Assembly: GCF_023715145.1 (NCBI RefSeq)
Contig: NZ_JAMBNP010000006.1
Location: forward strand, 124,001 to 188,000
Origin: Paenibacillus glycanilyticus
GTDB taxonomy: Bacteria > Bacillota > Bacilli > Paenibacillales > Paenibacillaceae
Length of the DNA stretch: 64,000 nt
Reading direction: 5' to 3'
The notes beneath the pieces are model-generated. The model was not told the DNA's origin. It saw only the letters and a list, made by a program, of their open reading frames with translations, and made no database searches. Of this stretch, positions 8,711-16,782 are shown one piece after another; the first letter of the stretch is position 1, and each line of letters begins with the position of its first letter. Made by a program: the position numbers and the translations under genes.

Positions 8711-10000
8711 TCAAGCCGATATTTCCTCTGCCGCTTCGCGCGCGCCCTTTTCCAGGTTCACCTTCCATAATAGAGCAATCCCAATGACGAAGAAGGCAAT
8801 CAGGGACAAAATCGCCAACCGGCTGGAGCCCGTGATCGTTCCCACAACCGAGAAAACAAACGGTCCTGCAAAGGAGGAGAACTTGCTCGACAGAGACAAA
8901 AAGCCAAAAAACTCGCCTGTCCGGGATGGCGGAACCAGATTGGCATAGATGGAACGAGCAACCGCCTGGCTGCCTCCCTGAACAAAGCCAACCATAATCG
9001 CCAGCGCGTAGAAATGAATGGCGCTTGTCATAAAGAAGCCAAGCCCAACAATAACGATATAGACCGCCAGCGAATAATACAGCATTCTTTTGGAACCAAA
9101 ACGGCCGGCCAGCTTGCCGAACAGTATCGTGCAAGGCCAACCGACAAATTGCGTAATAAGCAGGGCAATAATCAGATCGCTTGTCTCAATCCCGATGCCC
9201 GCGCCATAAATGGTAGCCATCACGATTACGGTATTGATCCCGTCGTTAAAAAACCAGAAGGAAGCCATATACTTGAGCAGCTCCGGATATCGCTTAAGCA
9301 GCTTGAAGGTTTGCCCGATCCGGACAAAACCTGCCCTCACGATTTCTCCATTTCCATGATTCCCGCGCATCTTCTTCACTTGCTTAACGGAACGGAGGAT
9401 GGGGATGGAAAATAGCAGCCACCAAATCCCTACCGTAATAAAGGCCATCTGGGTAGCAAAGGTTTTGCTCGGAAAACCAAGCATTTCCCAGCCTTCGATC
9501 ATAATGACATTAATGAGAAGGAGCAAACCGCCTCCGGCATATCCATAAGCATAGCCCTGCGAGCTTACCCGGTCTCTTAGCTCCTGCGGCACGCCGTCCG
9601 CAAGCATCGCATCATAAAACGTATTCCCTCCGGAGTAGCCGATAGAGCCTAATACCATCAGAATGGAAGCCAGCATCCAATCCCCTTCCCCGGCAAACGC
9701 CATAAGAACACTGGACGAGACGCCAAGCAGCATGAATACGGATAAAAATTTCAGCTTGGATCCTGTATAATCAGCAATAGCCCCAAGGATAGGAGAAAGA
9801 ACGGCAACCAGCAGCATCGCAATGCTTTGGGTGTATCCCCAATAGGTCTCCGCACGGTTGCCGGCAAGATGCACAGCCGCCACGTCGGAATAATAAACCG
9901 GCAGCACCGCTGCCATCATCGTAGTTGCAAAGGCCGAGTTTGCCCAGTCGTACATTTTCCAGCCACGCAATGCTCTTTGGTCCAGAACAAACGCCTCCAT
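8711..10000 (-). CDS. MFS transporter, UMF1 / Atg22-like family
   Basis: Membrane protein of 429 residues with about 12 hydrophobic segments. The N-terminal YDWANSAFATTM followed by a long periplasm-facing loop is typical of the UMF1 (Atg22-like) branch. AIADYTGSK fits an MFS cytoplasmic loop 2-3, and further TM helices run to IGIALLWKV. The substrate is unknown. The ATG at 10000 lacks a good ribosome site because GGAGG is inside the first codons, so the start may be slightly downstream. It is divergent from a LysR-type regulator whose start lies 213 bases away, a common exporter/regulator arrangement. Confidence 0.8.
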   Translation of the reverse strand: MEAFVLDQRALRGWKMYDWANSAFATTMMAAVLPVYYSDVAAVHLAGNRAETYWGYTQSIAMLLVAVLSPILGAIADYTGSKLKFLSVFMLLGVSSSVLMAFAGEGDWMLASILMVLGSIGYSGGNTFYDAMLADGVPQELRDRVSSQGYAYGYAGGGLLLLINVIMIEGWEMLGFPSKTFATQMAFITVGIWWLLFSIPILRSVKQVKKMRGNHGNGEIVRAGFVRIGQTFKLLKRYPELLKYMASFWFFNDGINTVIVMATIYGAGIGIETSDLIIALLITQFVGWPCTILFGKLAGRFGSKRMLYYSLAVYIVIVGLGFFMTSAIHFYALAIMVGFVQGGSQAVARSIYANLVPPSRTGEFFGFLSLSSKFSSFAGPFVFSVVGTITGSSRLAILSLIAFFVIGIALLWKVNLEKGAREAAEEISA

Positions 10001-10154
10001 TTATTAGCTATTGGCTATACTTCAGCAATAGTTCGACAGTCCCCCATTTATTCCTCTTGCAACGAATGGCTATACAAAAAAATAACATTAACCGTTTGCG
10101 GCCATTCACGCTTCGAAGCATCTGTTTAAGATTTTTTGAAGCTTGCCTGCTTTT

Positions 10155-10183
10155 TTGCTGTAATCATCCATTTGCTTTATAAT
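10155..10183 (+). promoter_or_regulatory. Promoter of the LysR regulator gene
   Basis: TTGCTG (10155-10160), 17-base spacer, perfect TATAAT (10178-10183), 30 bases before the regulator start. Confidence 0.65.
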
Positions 10184-10213
10184 ATAAGTGATTATGTTCG
10201 AGGGGGAATGGAA

Positions 10214-11116
10214 TTGAATATTAGCCAGCTTGAAACGCTCCTCACCATATCGAAGACGATGAGCTTCCGCAAAGCCGGCGAACTGCTGAATTTGACTCAG
10301 CCAGCCGTCTCTGCTCAAATCAAGACACTTGAGGACGAGTTCAAGACAGTTCTCATCGATCGCAACCAGCCGGTTACCCTGACCGACCACGGAAAAGTTT
10401 TTCTGGACCATGCCGAGCGGATCCTTGCGGTTGTCGAGGAATTAAAGCAGAAGCTGTCCGATTTGAACGCGATACCTCAGGGCCATATTGTACTCGGGAC
10501 AACCTCATCCATGGCCATTCAGATATTGCCTCGGGTATTATCATACTTCCAGGACCAGTACCCGCTTATCAAAACTACAATTCATACGATGCCTTCCTCG
10601 CAAGTACTGGCCAGTGTAGAGAACGGCTCTGTCGATATGGGCATTACTTACATCTCGGAAAAAAATCCGAATATGGACTCATCTATTCTTTATTACGACT
10701 CCTTTGTCCTCGTTGCTTCTCCCGCTCATCCATTGAGCCAAGTGGCGCATACTACAATAGATATGATCAAGGACTTCCCCTTTATCATGCTTGCGCCAGA
10801 CACCTTGGGCCGCCGGTTCCTGGACCAGATCTTCAAAAAGAACAATATCCAGCCGAATATTATTATGGAGCTGTCGAGCAGCGAAGAAGTGAAGCGGATG
10901 GTCGAGATTAACCTTGGCATTGCCGTCGTATCCAAGCTGTCCATTGCCAATGAGCTAAAGCTTGGCTCGCTCAAGATCATCAAAGTCGTAGAGCTGGAAC
11001 CGTATCACCCGGTAGCTGTCGTCTATAAATCCGGCAGGTATTTAAATACAGCCATGCAGCAATTTTTAAGCGATTTGAAAGGCATGCCAGAGCAATCTTT
11101 TCTTGGCAGCGAGTAA
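10214..11116 (+). CDS. LysR-family transcriptional regulator
   Basis: DNA-binding regulator of about 300 residues. The winged-helix N-terminus (LETLLTISKTMSFRKAGELL, then TQPAVSAQIK) is typical LysR, followed by a substrate-binding domain from about residue 90. TTG at 10214 is preferred over ATG at 10208 because the AGGGGGA ribosome site is only about 2 bases from the ATG but about 8 from the TTG. The resulting MNISQLETLL is a normal LysR start. It is divergent from the MFS exporter, so it may control it. A role in sulfur control (cysK is the next gene) is possible but only a guess. Confidence 0.88.
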   Translation: MNISQLETLLTISKTMSFRKAGELLNLTQPAVSAQIKTLEDEFKTVLIDRNQPVTLTDHGKVFLDHAERILAVVEELKQKLSDLNAIPQGHIVLGTTSSMAIQILPRVLSYFQDQYPLIKTTIHTMPSSQVLASVENGSVDMGITYISEKNPNMDSSILYYDSFVLVASPAHPLSQVAHTTIDMIKDFPFIMLAPDTLGRRFLDQIFKKNNIQPNIIMELSSSEEVKRMVEINLGIAVVSKLSIANELKLGSLKIIKVVELEPYHPVAVVYKSGRYLNTAMQQFLSDLKGMPEQSFLGSE

Positions 11117-11123
11117 ATCGCGG

Positions 11124-11221
11124 CTTTGGCCATTTTGGCAGCAATTCTTTAAGCTCATGCTTACGAAGCAAGAATCACTACTAATGGCCAATAACTTTGG
11201 CCATTTTGGCAGCAATTCTTT
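11124..11221. repeat. 27-base perfect direct repeat upstream of the PHP gene
   Basis: The same 27-base sequence, beginning CTTTGGCCATTTTGG and ending GCAATTCTTT, occurs at 11124-11150 and 11195-11221, offset by 71 bases. The second copy ends just before the GGAGGA ribosome site of the next gene. Each copy contains the small palindrome TGGCCA. Confidence 0.85.
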
Positions 11222-11237
11222 TTAGGAGGAACTCATA

Positions 11238-12047
11238 ATGAAATTCGATTTGCACACCCACCACGAACGTTGCGGCCATGCCAACGGCACGATCGAAGAT
11301 TATATTATCGCCGCACTTGACGCAGGCCTTGAAGTCATTGGCATCTCCGACCACTCGCCGTATTTCGGCAGCGAGCAGGATCAGCCTTTTCCCGGCATCG
11401 CGATGGCCCGCAGCGACTTTAAGAGCTATGTAGATGAGGTTCTTCGCCTGAAAGAGAAATACAAAGACCGCATAGAAGTGCTGCTGGGCATGGAATCCGA
11501 TTTCTTCCCTAAGCATGCGGAGACTTACCGGGATGCCTACAAGGACGTACCGTTTGACTATTTGATCGGATCCGTCCATCAAGTGAGCGGAGTCAGCATC
11601 TTTAACCGCAACCGTTGGAAGGGCTTATCGGAAGAAAAACATATCGCTGAAAAAATATCGTATTACGACCTGATCCAGCAATCCGCGCGAAGCGGCATGT
11701 TTGACATATTAGGCCATATCGATGCGATGAAGGGCTACTATCCGGCCTTCTCCGATATTCCGGCCGATGAAGCGATTGATGATACGCTCCGTGTTATTGC
11801 GAAGTGTGACGTTGCTATCGAGATTAATACCTCCGGCAGCACCAAGGATGTTGGCGGCTGGTACCCATCCGATGTGATTCTCGAGAGAGCGCTTCATTTC
11901 GGGGTAAACGTTACCTTTGGCTCTGACGCCCATAAGCCAAGCCGCGTAGGCGACGAATTCGAGCTTGTCCGCAAGCGGTTGAAGGAAATCGGCTTCTCGC
12001 AATGGGTGTTCTACCGCAAGCGCCAACAAATCATCGTTCCGCTATAA
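11238..12047 (+). CDS. PHP-family histidinol-phosphatase (HisJ/HisK type)
   Basis: PHP-domain phosphoesterase of 269 residues. Metal-binding signatures are HTHHERCGH (6-14), ISDHSPYF, the central GSVHQVSG, GHIDAMKGY and GSDAHKPSRVG near the C-terminus. The CGHA/SDHSP pattern and length fit the HisJ group, which removes phosphate from histidinol phosphate in Gram-positive bacteria. No other his genes are nearby, so a different phosphoester substrate cannot be excluded. The start follows TTTAGGAGGA at good spacing. Confidence 0.85.
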   Translation: MKFDLHTHHERCGHANGTIEDYIIAALDAGLEVIGISDHSPYFGSEQDQPFPGIAMARSDFKSYVDEVLRLKEKYKDRIEVLLGMESDFFPKHAETYRDAYKDVPFDYLIGSVHQVSGVSIFNRNRWKGLSEEKHIAEKISYYDLIQQSARSGMFDILGHIDAMKGYYPAFSDIPADEAIDDTLRVIAKCDVAIEINTSGSTKDVGGWYPSDVILERALHFGVNVTFGSDAHKPSRVGDEFELVRKRLKEIGFSQWVFYRKRQQIIVPL

Positions 12048-12057
12048 CACAGAAGGC

Positions 12058-12089
12058 AACCGCTTTGTATCTTACAAAGCGGTTTTTTA
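12058..12089 (+). terminator. Terminator of the PHP phosphatase gene
   Basis: AACCGCTTTGTA-loop-TACAAAGCGGTT followed by T6. A second hairpin, GGACCTGTG-CGAT-CACAGGTCC at 12108-12129, lies just beyond and is preceded by an A run, so it could end minus-strand transcripts. Confidence 0.85.
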
Positions 12090-12242
12090 TATCCGGACAA
12101 AAAAAGTGGACCTGTGCGATCACAGGTCCAAAATCGATATATTAAAAGGGGGTCTTGTTTATTATAATAGCCTAATAATATGTTTGTACCGTAACAGAAC
12201 TATTTCAATTGTGTAACAAATTCAGGTAGGAGATGACATCTC

Positions 12243-13088
12243 ATGTGGCTCGCAATCGCGGTCGGCAGCGCTGTGCTGTTTGGACTGGCAGGTTGGTGGA
12301 TGAAGGTTAGCCAAATGCGCCGGGGACATGCTTCGGTTATGCTATTTGGGCTGTATGCCACGGGAACAGCCGGGTTTGGCATTCATGCGGCAGTGGAAGG
12401 ATCCTTTCGAGAATTAAGCGATTACCGGGTATGGCTGGCCGGTATAATTATCGGGGCAGGCTCCGCCCTTGGCAATGCTTTATTTATGAAGGCACTGGAC
12501 TATGGCCCTGCAGCTTTGACGTCCCCGCTTACGAATATGAATATCGTGCTCGTTATCGCGCTTGGCACGCTTTATTATGGCGAATCCTTGCACGCGACGG
12601 AAGCAACCGGGATTGTATTGCTGCTGGCGGCAGTTGTTATGATCTCGTACAAAAAACAGTCAACCTCCACCTCCGTCCAATCTGGCTGGTACCTGTACGT
12701 GACGGCTGCCATCCTGTTCTTCACGTTCCGAAACGGAGGACTAAAAGTGACGGAGGAGCTGGGAATATCAAGTGCACCCGTCCTGTTTATCGGATATGCT
12801 TTATCCCTGATCTGGTTTGCCTTCCCGCTTCGCAAGGCCATAGACCATGCAGCCTTCCGGACAGGCTTGAAGCTTGGATTGCTAGCCGGCGTTTTCTCTT
12901 ATGGAGGACTTCAATTATATGCCGTTGCCTTGGCCACAGGACCGTCCAACCTTGCCGCGCCAATCTTCGCAACGAACAGCCTTGTAGTTGCCGCGGGATC
13001 CATTCTCATCTATCAAGAAAAGTTAAACCGTGTCCAATGGGCTGCTTTCGCCCTGACCATTGCCGGACTTGTTATTATCCGTATCTAG
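12243..13088 (+). CDS. EamA/DMT-superfamily transporter
   Basis: Inner-membrane protein of 281 residues with about 10 hydrophobic segments arranged as two EamA halves. The first half ends near TGIVLLLAAVVMIS and the second near AAFALTIAGLVIIRI. The repeated motif (LGTLYYGESLHATEATGIVL and ILIYQEKLNRVQWAAFAL) is characteristic. The substrate is unknown; such proteins export amino acids or metabolites. It is monocistronic, between a hairpin and a bidirectional terminator. Confidence 0.82.
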   Translation: MWLAIAVGSAVLFGLAGWWMKVSQMRRGHASVMLFGLYATGTAGFGIHAAVEGSFRELSDYRVWLAGIIIGAGSALGNALFMKALDYGPAALTSPLTNMNIVLVIALGTLYYGESLHATEATGIVLLLAAVVMISYKKQSTSTSVQSGWYLYVTAAILFFTFRNGGLKVTEELGISSAPVLFIGYALSLIWFAFPLRKAIDHAAFRTGLKLGLLAGVFSYGGLQLYAVALATGPSNLAAPIFATNSLVVAAGSILIYQEKLNRVQWAAFALTIAGLVIIRI

Positions 13089-13105
13089 CCCGCATACATA
13101 AATGC

Positions 13106-13152
13106 AAAGCACCTCTGGTGCCTGTTCATGACAGGATCCAGAGGTGCTTTTC
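13106..13152. terminator. Bidirectional terminator between the EamA and DoxX genes
   Basis: Arms AAAGCACCTCTGG and CCAGAGGTGCTTT, serving both convergent genes. Confidence 0.85.
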
Positions 13153-13162
13153 CTTATCTAGC

Positions 13163-13561
13163 TTATTTCAGCAATGCGTCAATCGAGAAGTCGCCGGCGC
13201 CTGTAAAGGCTACGCCAAGAAACACGGCAATTAGAACCAGGTTGTATTCATAACCGTTTTGCGTTACCCACAAGCCGTTTGCTCCATGCACTTTCGCGAT
13301 TGCGATAATCATCGTAATGATGAGCAATGCTGCGCCAACTTCAACCCAGAGGCCTGCTCCGAATAGCAAACCGCCTGCTACCTCCAACAAGCCTGCAACG
13401 GCTGCCATCAGTACGCCGGGTTTCATTCCGATCGACTCCAGCCATCCGCCGGTTCCTTTCAAGCCGTATCCGCCAAACCAGCCGAACAGCTTCTGCGTAC
13501 CGTGGCCAATCATAAGCAAGCCAATAATAACCCGAATAATCAATAACCCTGTATCTAACAT
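13163..13561 (-). CDS. DoxX-family membrane protein
   Basis: Four-helix membrane protein of 132 residues. Typical DoxX features are GHGTQKLFGWFGG near residue 20, then the glycine-rich helix AGLLEVAGGLLFGAGL. In Bacillus, DoxX proteins such as CatD pair with HxlR-family redox sensors and protect against quinones and thiol stress. Here too an HxlR gene lies divergently 195 bases away, so regulation by it is likely. GGGAGAGG precedes the start. Confidence 0.88.
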   Translation of the reverse strand: MLDTGLLIIRVIIGLLMIGHGTQKLFGWFGGYGLKGTGGWLESIGMKPGVLMAAVAGLLEVAGGLLFGAGLWVEVGAALLIITMIIAIAKVHGANGLWVTQNGYEYNLVLIAVFLGVAFTGAGDFSIDALLK

Positions 13562-13627
13562 TTAGTACCTCTCCCTTTATCTATTCTCATAAGTTTTGTG
13601 AGCGGCCGCTCTTGATGCACTAATAAT

Positions 13628-13660
13628 AAAGTATGTTACTTACTTTAGTCAAGTATGTAA
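13628..13660. promoter_or_regulatory. Candidate HxlR operator between doxX and hxlR
   Basis: Two overlapping imperfect palindromes built from TTAC/GTAA and AAGTA/TACTT. AAAGTATGTTACTTACTTT (13628-13646) matches its own complement except near the centre. TTACTTTAGTCAAGTATGTAA occupies 13640-13660. They lie in the only intergenic space shared by the two genes. Binding is inferred, not shown. Confidence 0.5.
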
Positions 13661-13756
13661 AATAAAAATAGCAAATACCCTATTTTGGATAGCGGAACGA
13701 ACTTACTTTTCCAAAGAACATATGCTACAATATAGGTAGAAAAAGGGGTGATCGCG

Positions 13757-14065
13757 TTGGATTATTCAACTATGTGCCCAAAGTATGAAGCTGCGGCCGA
13801 CATTTTAGGTAAGAAGTGGACAGGACTTATCATTCGGGTCATGCTTGGCGGACCTAAACGGTTCAAGGAAATTAAAGAACAGATTCCCGAGATGAGTGAC
13901 AAAATGTTAACGGATCGGATGAAGGAATTAGAGAGTCAAGCTATTGTGAAACGAACTGTCTATCCTGAAATGCCTGTTCGAATCGAATATGAACTAACGC
14001 CGAAGGGTCGGGAGCTCCAGCCGGTTATTGAGTCCATTCAAAACTGGGGCGAGCACTGGATGTAA
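13757..14065 (+). CDS. HxlR-family redox-sensing regulator (YodB/CatR-like)
   Basis: MarR/HxlR-type winged-helix repressor of about 102 residues. Key segments are ILGKKWTGLIIRVML, GPKRFKEIKEQIP, the recognition helix SDKMLTDRMKELE and the wing YELTPKGREL. A TTG start at 13757 is preferred because AAAGGGG is 8 bases away. This makes the only cysteine residue 7, the position of the redox-active cysteine of YodB and CatR. A GTG at 13748 is the alternative. By family knowledge it would release DNA when Cys7 is alkylated or oxidised by quinones or diamide. Its likely target is the divergent doxX gene. Confidence 0.88.
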   Translation: MDYSTMCPKYEAAADILGKKWTGLIIRVMLGGPKRFKEIKEQIPEMSDKMLTDRMKELESQAIVKRTVYPEMPVRIEYELTPKGRELQPVIESIQNWGEHWM

Positions 14066-14077
14066 GAAGTAAGTCAT

Positions 14078-14131
14078 AAAAAAGCTGTGTCATATAAGGA
14101 TAGTTCCTATCCTCAATGGCGCAGTTTTTTT
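14078..14131. terminator. Bidirectional terminator after hxlR
   Basis: A and T runs flank a long hairpin whose perfect top is AGGATAG-TTC-CTATCCT. It can end hxlR on the plus strand. On the minus strand it would end any transcript starting from the Fur-box promoter at 14163-14191. Confidence 0.75.
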
Positions 14132-14156
14132 GCATTGGTTGACTTTCACCCTTATC
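14079..14156 (-). ncRNA. Candidate Fur-controlled small RNA
   Basis: Predicted only from signals. A strong minus-strand promoter (TTGATA, 17 bases, TATAGT) with a Fur box in its spacer would start RNA near 14156. The next terminator stops it near 14079, giving about 78 nucleotides. No gene begins between them. A weak alternative is a short ORF beginning MQKNCAIEDRN at 14134, but it would have to read through the terminator. Neither sequence nor structure is recognised as a known RNA family. Confidence 0.35.
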
Positions 14157-14191
14157 TATTTTACTATATTGATAATAGTTATCATTATCAA
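14139..14191. promoter_or_regulatory. Fur box with divergent promoters next to sdhCAB
   Basis: GATAATAGTTATCATTATC at 14171-14189 matches 16 of 19 positions of the classical Fur consensus. It also holds a 7-1-7 site (TGATAAT-A-GTTATCA, one mismatch). On the minus strand it fills the spacer between TTGATA (14186-14191) and TATAGT (14163-14168), 17 bases apart. On the plus strand it lies just downstream of TTGACT (14139-14144), 17 bases, TACTAT (14162-14167). Fur with iron would be expected to block both. Neither flanking gene starts here, because both hxlR and sdhB end in this interval. Confidence 0.75.
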
Positions 14192-14203
14192 ATGAAGGGA
14201 AAG

Positions 14204-14229
14204 AATAAGCCCCCCGATTTACGGAGGGC
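14204..14229 (-). terminator. Terminator of sdhCAB
   Basis: On the minus strand GCCCTCCG-TAAAT-CGGGGGGC followed by TTATTCTTT, directly after the sdhB stop. Confidence 0.65.
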
Positions 14230-14236
14230 ATCCTTC

Positions 14237-14995
14237 TTAGCCAAGCCATTTTTTGAACAATTGTTTTGTAGTATCACGGTTGATAGCAGCAATCGAAGTG
14301 GTAAGCGGAATACCTTTCGGGCAAGAACGTACGCAGTTTTGCGAGTTGCCGCAGCCTTCGATACCGCCGTCTTCCATCAAAGTCTCCAGACGTTCAGCCT
14401 TGTTCATCTCACCAGTAGGGTGAACGTTGAAGAGGCGAACCTGGGAGATCGCTTGCGGGCCGATAAAGCTGTTACGATCGTTGACGTTCGGGCAGGCTTC
14501 CATACAAACGCCGCAAGTCATGCATTTCGACAGTTCGTAAGCCCATTGGCGCTTCTCTTCAGCCAGACGCGGGCCAGGGCCCAGATCATACGTACCGTCG
14601 ATCGGAATCCATGCTTTAACCCGTTTCAGCGCGTTGAACATGCGCTCGCGGTTAATAACAAGGTCACGCACGACAGGGAATGTGCGCATAGGCTCAAGGC
14701 GAACCGGCTGTTCCAGCTGATCGATCAGCGCGCTGCAGGCCTGGCGAGGCTTGCCGTTGATCACCATCGAGCAGGCGCCGCATACTTCCTCAAGACAGTT
14801 GGATTCCCAGCATACAGGAGCCGTGTTTCCGCCGTCCGATTTTCTCGGATTACGCTGAATCTCCATTAAGCCGCTGATAACGTTCATGTTGGCGCGGTAA
14901 GGAATCTCAAACTCTTCGGTATAAGGCGCGGAGTCTGGTCCGTCTTGGCGGGTAATAACGAACTTTACGGTTTTTGTTGCTGTCGTTTGAGCCAT
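14237..14995 (-). CDS. sdhB: Succinate dehydrogenase iron-sulfur subunit
   Basis: Electron-transfer subunit of complex II, 252 residues. The plant-type [2Fe-2S] site is formed by cysteines at 67, 72, 75 and 87 in NCLEEVCGACSMVINGKPRQAC. The C-terminal clusters lie in CMTCGVCMEACPN and CGNSQNCVRSCPKG. It starts 2 bases after the sdhA stop and ends the sdhC-sdhA-sdhB operon. The Fur-box region begins within 50 bases downstream of its stop. Confidence 0.95.
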   Translation of the reverse strand: MAQTTATKTVKFVITRQDGPDSAPYTEEFEIPYRANMNVISGLMEIQRNPRKSDGGNTAPVCWESNCLEEVCGACSMVINGKPRQACSALIDQLEQPVRLEPMRTFPVVRDLVINRERMFNALKRVKAWIPIDGTYDLGPGPRLAEEKRQWAYELSKCMTCGVCMEACPNVNDRNSFIGPQAISQVRLFNVHPTGEMNKAERLETLMEDGGIEGCGNSQNCVRSCPKGIPLTTSIAAINRDTTKQLFKKWLG

Positions 14996-14997
14996 TG

Positions 14998-16755
14998 TTA
15001 TTCTCCTTTCTTCTTGTTAGCTGTATAGTCGCGTTTACGCGGTTTGATCAGGGAAGTATCCACTTCCTCGTAAGAGATTTGCGGACCTTCAGGTGTCCAG
15101 GTTGCTTTTGTTGTTTTGAGGAAGTCCTCGTCATTACGATCCGGGAAGTCCGGCTTGTAATGCGCGCCGCGGCTTTCGTCACGGAGCAAAGCACCAAGTG
15201 TCATCGCTTCGGACAGCTCAAGCATGTTCCACAATTGACGCGTGAACGCTACGCTGGAGTTGTTCCATTTTGCAGTATCGTTGATGTTGATGTTCTGGTA
15301 ACGCTGCTTCAGCTCTTTGATTTTGTCGATTGTAATCTTCAGCTTGTCATTGAACCGTACAACGGTCATATTGTTGGTCATCCACTCGCCAAGCTCCTTG
15401 TGAATGACGTAAGCATTTTCGGTACCGTTCATGCCCAGAATGTTGTTGTACTTGTCCGTTTGACGTTTCTTCTCGCGGTCAAATACCGAAGAAGCAACAT
15501 CTTCAGACGATTTCTTGAGGCCTTTGATGTATTCAACCGCTTTAGGGCCGGCAACCATGCCGCCAAAGATCGCGGAGAGCAGGGAGTTAGCGCCAAGTCG
15601 GTTTGCACCATGATATTGGTAGTCACATTCGCCGGCTGCGAAGAGACCAGGAATGTTCGTCATTTGGTTGTAGTCAACCCACATGCCGCCCATCGAATAG
15701 TGAACCGCAGGGAAGATCTTCATCGGAATTTTACGAGGGTCGTCACCCATGAACTTCTCGTAGATCTCGATGATACCGCCGAGCTTGACGTCAAGCTCCT
15801 TCGGATCTTTATGCGACAGATCGAGGTATACCATGTTCTCGCCGTTGATGCCAAGCTTATCGTCAACGCATACGCTGAAGATTTCGCGTGTTGCGATATC
15901 GCGCGGAACCAGGTTGCCGTAGGCAGGATATTTCTCTTCAAGGAAGTACCAAGGCTTGCCGTCTTTGTACGTCCAGATCCGGCCGCCTTCACCGCGTGCC
16001 GACTCGGACATCAGACGCAGCTTGTCGTCACCCGGAATTGCCGTTGGGTGAATTTGGATAAACTCGCCGTTTGCGTACTGAACGCCTTGCTGGTACACCG
16101 CGCTTGCTGCAGTACCCGTATTGATAACGGAGTTAGTTGTTTTACCGAAGATAATGCCAGGACCGCCGGATGCAAGAATAACTGCGTCCCCAACGAAAGT
16201 ATGTACTTCCATCGTACGCAGGCTTTGTGCCGAGATACCGCGGCAGATGCCTTCGTCATCCAGAACGGATCCAAGGAATTCCCAGTGCTCGTATTTCGTT
16301 ACGAGACCGGCTGCTTCCCAGCGGCGAACTTGCTCGTCCAGCGCGTACAGCAGCTGTTGGCCGGTTGTTGCGCCCGCGAATGCCGTACGGTGATATTGCG
16401 TACCGCCGAAACGACGGAAGTCAAGCAGACCCTCTGGCGTACGGCTGAACATAACGCCCATGCGGTCCATCAAGTGAATGATACCAGGTGCAGCTTCGCA
16501 CATCGCTTTTACCGGTGGCTGATTGGCGAGGAAGTCGCCGCCGTATACGGTATCGTCAAAGTGTTCCCAAGGGGAATCGCCTTCACCTTTTGTATTAACA
16601 GCGCCGTTAATGCCGCCTTGCGCGCAAACGGAATGGGAACGTTTTACCGGCACGAGGGAGAACAAATCCACATGCACGCCCGCTTCCGCCGCCTTAACGG
16701 TTGCCATGAGGCCTGCAAGGCCGCCACCAACGACGATAATTTTATTTTTAGCCAT
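14998..16755 (-). CDS. sdhA: Succinate dehydrogenase flavoprotein subunit
   Basis: Catalytic FAD subunit of complex II, 585 residues. The FAD site GGGLAGLMA begins at residue 10. The flavin is expected to be covalently attached at H41 in RSHSVCAQGG. Substrate-site segments include HPTAIPG, the RGEGG loop and HYSMGGMWVDY. Length matches the Bacillus-type enzyme. It starts 27 bases after sdhC with an AAGGAGCG ribosome site. The complex oxidises succinate and reduces menaquinone at the membrane. Confidence 0.97.
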   Translation of the reverse strand: MAKNKIIVVGGGLAGLMATVKAAEAGVHVDLFSLVPVKRSHSVCAQGGINGAVNTKGEGDSPWEHFDDTVYGGDFLANQPPVKAMCEAAPGIIHLMDRMGVMFSRTPEGLLDFRRFGGTQYHRTAFAGATTGQQLLYALDEQVRRWEAAGLVTKYEHWEFLGSVLDDEGICRGISAQSLRTMEVHTFVGDAVILASGGPGIIFGKTTNSVINTGTAASAVYQQGVQYANGEFIQIHPTAIPGDDKLRLMSESARGEGGRIWTYKDGKPWYFLEEKYPAYGNLVPRDIATREIFSVCVDDKLGINGENMVYLDLSHKDPKELDVKLGGIIEIYEKFMGDDPRKIPMKIFPAVHYSMGGMWVDYNQMTNIPGLFAAGECDYQYHGANRLGANSLLSAIFGGMVAGPKAVEYIKGLKKSSEDVASSVFDREKKRQTDKYNNILGMNGTENAYVIHKELGEWMTNNMTVVRFNDKLKITIDKIKELKQRYQNININDTAKWNNSSVAFTRQLWNMLELSEAMTLGALLRDESRGAHYKPDFPDRNDEDFLKTTKATWTPEGPQISYEEVDTSLIKPRKRDYTANKKKGE

Positions 16756-16782
16756 AACGTTTCGCTCCTTGTCTAAATACTA

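Noticed and set aside
14025..14134. Short ORF MQKNCAIEDRN in the minus-strand Fur transcript
   Set aside because: It would require read-through of a strong terminator and overlaps the hxlR 3' end antisense; coding evidence is weak.
14079..14156. Calling the candidate RNA a homologue of Bacillus FsrA
   Set aside because: Only the Fur control and the sdh neighbourhood are shared; no sequence or C-rich loop match was seen on the minus-strand RNA.
14974..16776. 600-codon open frame antisense to sdhA, and similar long antisense frames (for example 1250-2389 and 34600-35847)
   Set aside because: They mirror the codon structure of clear genes, lack ribosome sites and family motifs, and are shadows.
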